A DNA stretch of 64,000 nt, taken from positions 124,001-188,000 of the forward strand of contig NW_024104759.1 in NCBI RefSeq assembly GCF_003945595.2, written 5' to 3'. A model generated the notes under the pieces. It saw nothing but the letters and a program-made list of their open reading frames with translations. It ran no database searches and was not told the DNA's origin. Below, piece by piece: positions 61,102 to 64,000 of this stretch. Source of the stretch: Pipra filicauda (taxonomy: Eukaryota > Chordata > Aves > Passeriformes > Pipridae). Position 1 is the first letter of the stretch. Each line of letters begins with the position of its first letter. Position numbers and translations under genes: made by a program.

Positions 61102-64000
61102 AAAGGGTCTCCTGAAAAAATACCAGTTGGAATAATATTACACTATAAGGTCATGAAACCTAGGGCAAAATCTCCAACTCTTAGTAAATGTATGGTTTTG
61201 TATTGCAATAAAAATCTTCATGTCAGCATCTTAAGATGCTGTATCACTCATGCTTTTATCATCTACTCCTACATCACTCATTCACTTTTCACCCCTTTTC
61301 TCAACACAGGTGTCACTACTCAGACACTTATTTGTCTTCACACACTGCTCCTCCCTTGCCAGTCAACTACTTACTCTCTTCATCTTGCCTGGTAACACCA
61401 GGAAAACCTTCCCATGCATTCCCTGGCAGTCAGATGCTGTTGCAGTCCATATTTGCTCTTAGAGAGGCTCTGACCTGTCACCGTCTTTGGAGCTGTGACC
61501 TGTTCCTTGTTGGGCTCAGCACGGTTTGCCTAAACAGATGGTGAGCAATGGCATGCAACGCCTACTTATCTTTCTGTGCCTCTCTCCATATGGTTCCTGT
61601 ATCAGACCTGGAAACAAACTGAAGGGAGTTAGTGTGACTAGGAAATAATTTCATTAAGCTTGACAAAGTTGCTGTTAAAAATTCCTTTGTTCTTGCACTG
61701 GTATGAATGGCTGTGTGATTCAGTTCGGATTTGAGATGGGAATATGCGGTTCCCTTGATTTTATTTGGGTTAAGCACACCTGTACTGTGCCTAAAGCTTA
61801 CTCTGTGAGGTGTGATTCTGCAAGCCACTTTAGCATACATGTGAATTTCTTGTTTTCTCAAAAAAAATCACCTCGTGACAGGCGTGAGATCTTGCAACAT
61901 TAATATCTGTTACATGTACATTGCATAATATATGTAAATGTTCTGATACTACATAAGATTACAAAGACTTGGAAATGGATGATATCACTGGCTCCTTTTG
62001 GTAGTGGTAGGGGAGATAGTATTTGAACAACCTGATATTAAAATGGATATTTTTAGATGATAGATTCAGTTATACCCTCTTGGTACTTAAAAGGAACTTA
62101 TTAAAAGTGTCAAGATTTCAGGGTCTAGGCTAACATCTCAAAAGGAGCCTGTAAAGGCTCATAAGTCTAACTATCATTACAAGATCTAGCTTTCAGAGAG
62201 ACTTAATGTCAAAGGCCAGAATTATTTTACAGTTACTTTTGATATATTTGTTTCTCAATTAGTCACTTGGGGCCAAATCCCCAAGAGGGAGCTACAACAT
62301 GAGGGATGCACAAAAACCTGAGAGACAGTGAGCCATAAAGCAGATCAGTACACAAGGAATACACCTGGGAGTAGGGACAAGGCAAGAAGAAACTTCTTGT
62401 TTCTAGTACTAGGCTTCTAGTACCTTCTCTGGGGTTGGCTCATGGATTTTGCATTGAAAACTCACAGAACAAAAGGTACAATCGAGTGGGTTTAATTTCC
62501 TTTCCTGACCCCAGACCTCTCTCACACCCTCACGTGTTTGTCTTAATCACTTGTACGTAGTAAAAGCAGGGGAGGAGGCCTTTCACCCCTCTCCCGCTCT
62601 GACATGAAATGGGGCCAACTTACAAGAAGTAATTAAGGATTCCTTGTTTTGAAGGACAGAATGATTACCTATAAAACTGACAAGCACACTACATATTACT
62701 GAAAAAATATTCCGAGCAGAGAGTCATAGAGCCCTGAACTTGTAGAGGTATTGAGCAGGTCAAGGACAGTTTCTAGGGGCATTTCGGCTGAGGGATGATC
62801 TCTGGAGTTGTGAGTTGGTGCAGTGGGTTGTGGAGTAACTGGAATTTCTGTTTTCTGGGGTGGAACACAGCAGTTCAGGCTGTTGAAGGTGATATTATAA
62901 CACTACCTTAGGACCCAACTGCATGGCTAATGCATTCTGATGAAGTAGTGAGCTGGTGGAATTCCTGAAGAGCCAGAATCAACTCCTGCTGAGAGCTTCT
63001 CCTTCCCAGCATATGGGGCATGAATGTATATTGTGGCTTTTAGCCATATGAAGTTTTGGGTATACAGCCCACATAGGTAAGGAAGCTGGCAACATTAAAA
63101 AGTAGACATACTCATGAGGGAGACACCTGTCCCTGCTCCAGCAGTTACTTACTGTATTTTAAATATTTTTTTTTATCTTACATTCAACATTTATGTTATA
63201 AATCTTACATAAAACCAGGTGAACAGGAGCTGTGATCCAGGTGTCTCTGCCCCTCAGTGAATGTTCCTACCGCAAAGCTCTGGTATCATACTCGTTGCTT
63301 CTCTCTTTTTACCACAGGTATTTTTTATTTATTTGTACAAGGTGAAATAGCTTCATCAACAAGGTTTGCAAGATTAAGAAAATATTCCATAGCCAGGAAT
63401 TTAAAGCACTCTGTTAAAGAATGGGAAGAATTTGCTACCCAGCACTCTGTGCTTTGTGACTAGTGAATTTGGGAAGCCACTACATGTGCTCACCACATGC
63501 CTCTGGGATAGAGTTTCTCAGGAGACACAGGCAGAGGAACTGTGCTTGTGAATCCTGCCAGGCGTGAATTAGACACGGAGAATTCAGCTCTGCTGACACT
63601 GCAAGGCTCCTAGACAAGCCCAGAAGTGAAACATTAGCACCTGGTTTAACACTGGAAGCAGAGGACTGTAGGGATAGCTGAAGAATTTTTGGATAGAGGT
63701 ACCTTAAGCTGAAAAATGTCTTTGAAAATCTCACTAAATCCTCATTTGCATCTTTAGATACTTGTCTTGTCTGACTGCAACAATTTGATTCCCAATCAAT
63801 TTAAGAACTTGTGCTTCTTGCATGTTATTTTAAGATTTTGCATTACATTTTTTCCACCCAAAAAGGAGCTTCCTAACTTGGCTCAGAGGGAGATTGTTAT
63901 TAGTAAGTCATTAATGAGCCTGTACCTTTGACTGTGTGTGTTACACGTCAAGTGAGAATTGTTTCAATTAAATGAATTACTTTTTTGGCTAACCAGTAGG
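61102..64000. other. unique non-coding DNA
   Basis: No gene or transposon recognised. Open frames of about 100 codons at 61090-61544 (plus) and 61562-61861 (minus) show no signature. An exon-like stretch near 63258-63317 (acceptor CTGCCCCTCAG, donor CAG|GTATTT) is weak. Confidence 0.55.

Noticed and set aside
61236..61544. Plus-strand open frames of 70-102 codons
   Set aside because: Several overlapping frames are open at once with histidine/serine/leucine-rich composition, no motif and no splice signals.
62722..62745. GTCATAGAGCCC, reminiscent of a CR1 tail
   Set aside because: No further CR1 blocks follow and the resemblance is limited to about eight bases.
63258..63463. Exon-like stretch with open frame to TAG
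   Set aside because: The donor (CAG|GTATTT) is weak and falls inside the longer open frame, and neither reading resembles a known protein.

Overview
This window reads as nuclear DNA of a bird, most likely a songbird. It is AT-rich (about 40% GC by eye), has no operon-like or densely coding stretch, and carries avian interspersed repeats: four 3' fragments of CR1 LINEs (with the CATAGAATCA / ATTCTATGATTCTATG tails typical of that family) and two solo LTRs of avian endogenous retroviruses. Both LTRs are flanked by 5-base target duplications that differ at one position each. No complete protein-coding gene was recognised. Every long open frame I examined is short, a shadow of an LTR, or compatible with chance.

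Layout. 1-20 kb: unique AT-rich DNA with homopolymers, one CA/TA microsatellite (3609-3644), a 28-bp near-perfect palindrome (4251-4278) and three exon-like segments with good splice signals and open frames (4846-4989, 10465-10545 plus 10653-10778, 17614-17871). 20-29 kb: the repeat-bearing part, with a minus-strand solo LTR (20680-21092), a plus-strand solo LTR (24364-25483) and two minus-strand CR1 tails (26277-26420, 28478-28850). 30.4-31.3 kb: a stretch that has kept many CpGs in an otherwise CpG-poor window. 33.3-33.4 kb: a four-copy 17-bp minisatellite running into a perfect 12-bp-arm hairpin. 36-50 kb: unique DNA with a second CpG-keeping block (47.2-47.7 kb), a homeobox-motif-rich stretch (48.9-49.4 kb), two plus-strand CR1 tails (46571-46735, 50829-50892) and small exon-like segments. 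51-64 kb: unique DNA with T/G-rich tracts (53.9-54.2 kb), a moderately CpG-rich block (55.0-55.8 kb) and an exon-like pair near 61 kb.

Interpretation. The window is best read as intergenic or deep-intronic DNA. Its most plausible function lies in conserved non-coding (enhancer-like) blocks and perhaps non-coding or poorly known transcripts. The exon-like segments are offered as testable candidates with low confidence: in 64 kb several splice-signal pairs around an open frame are expected by chance. I found no evidence for a novel multi-gene system.
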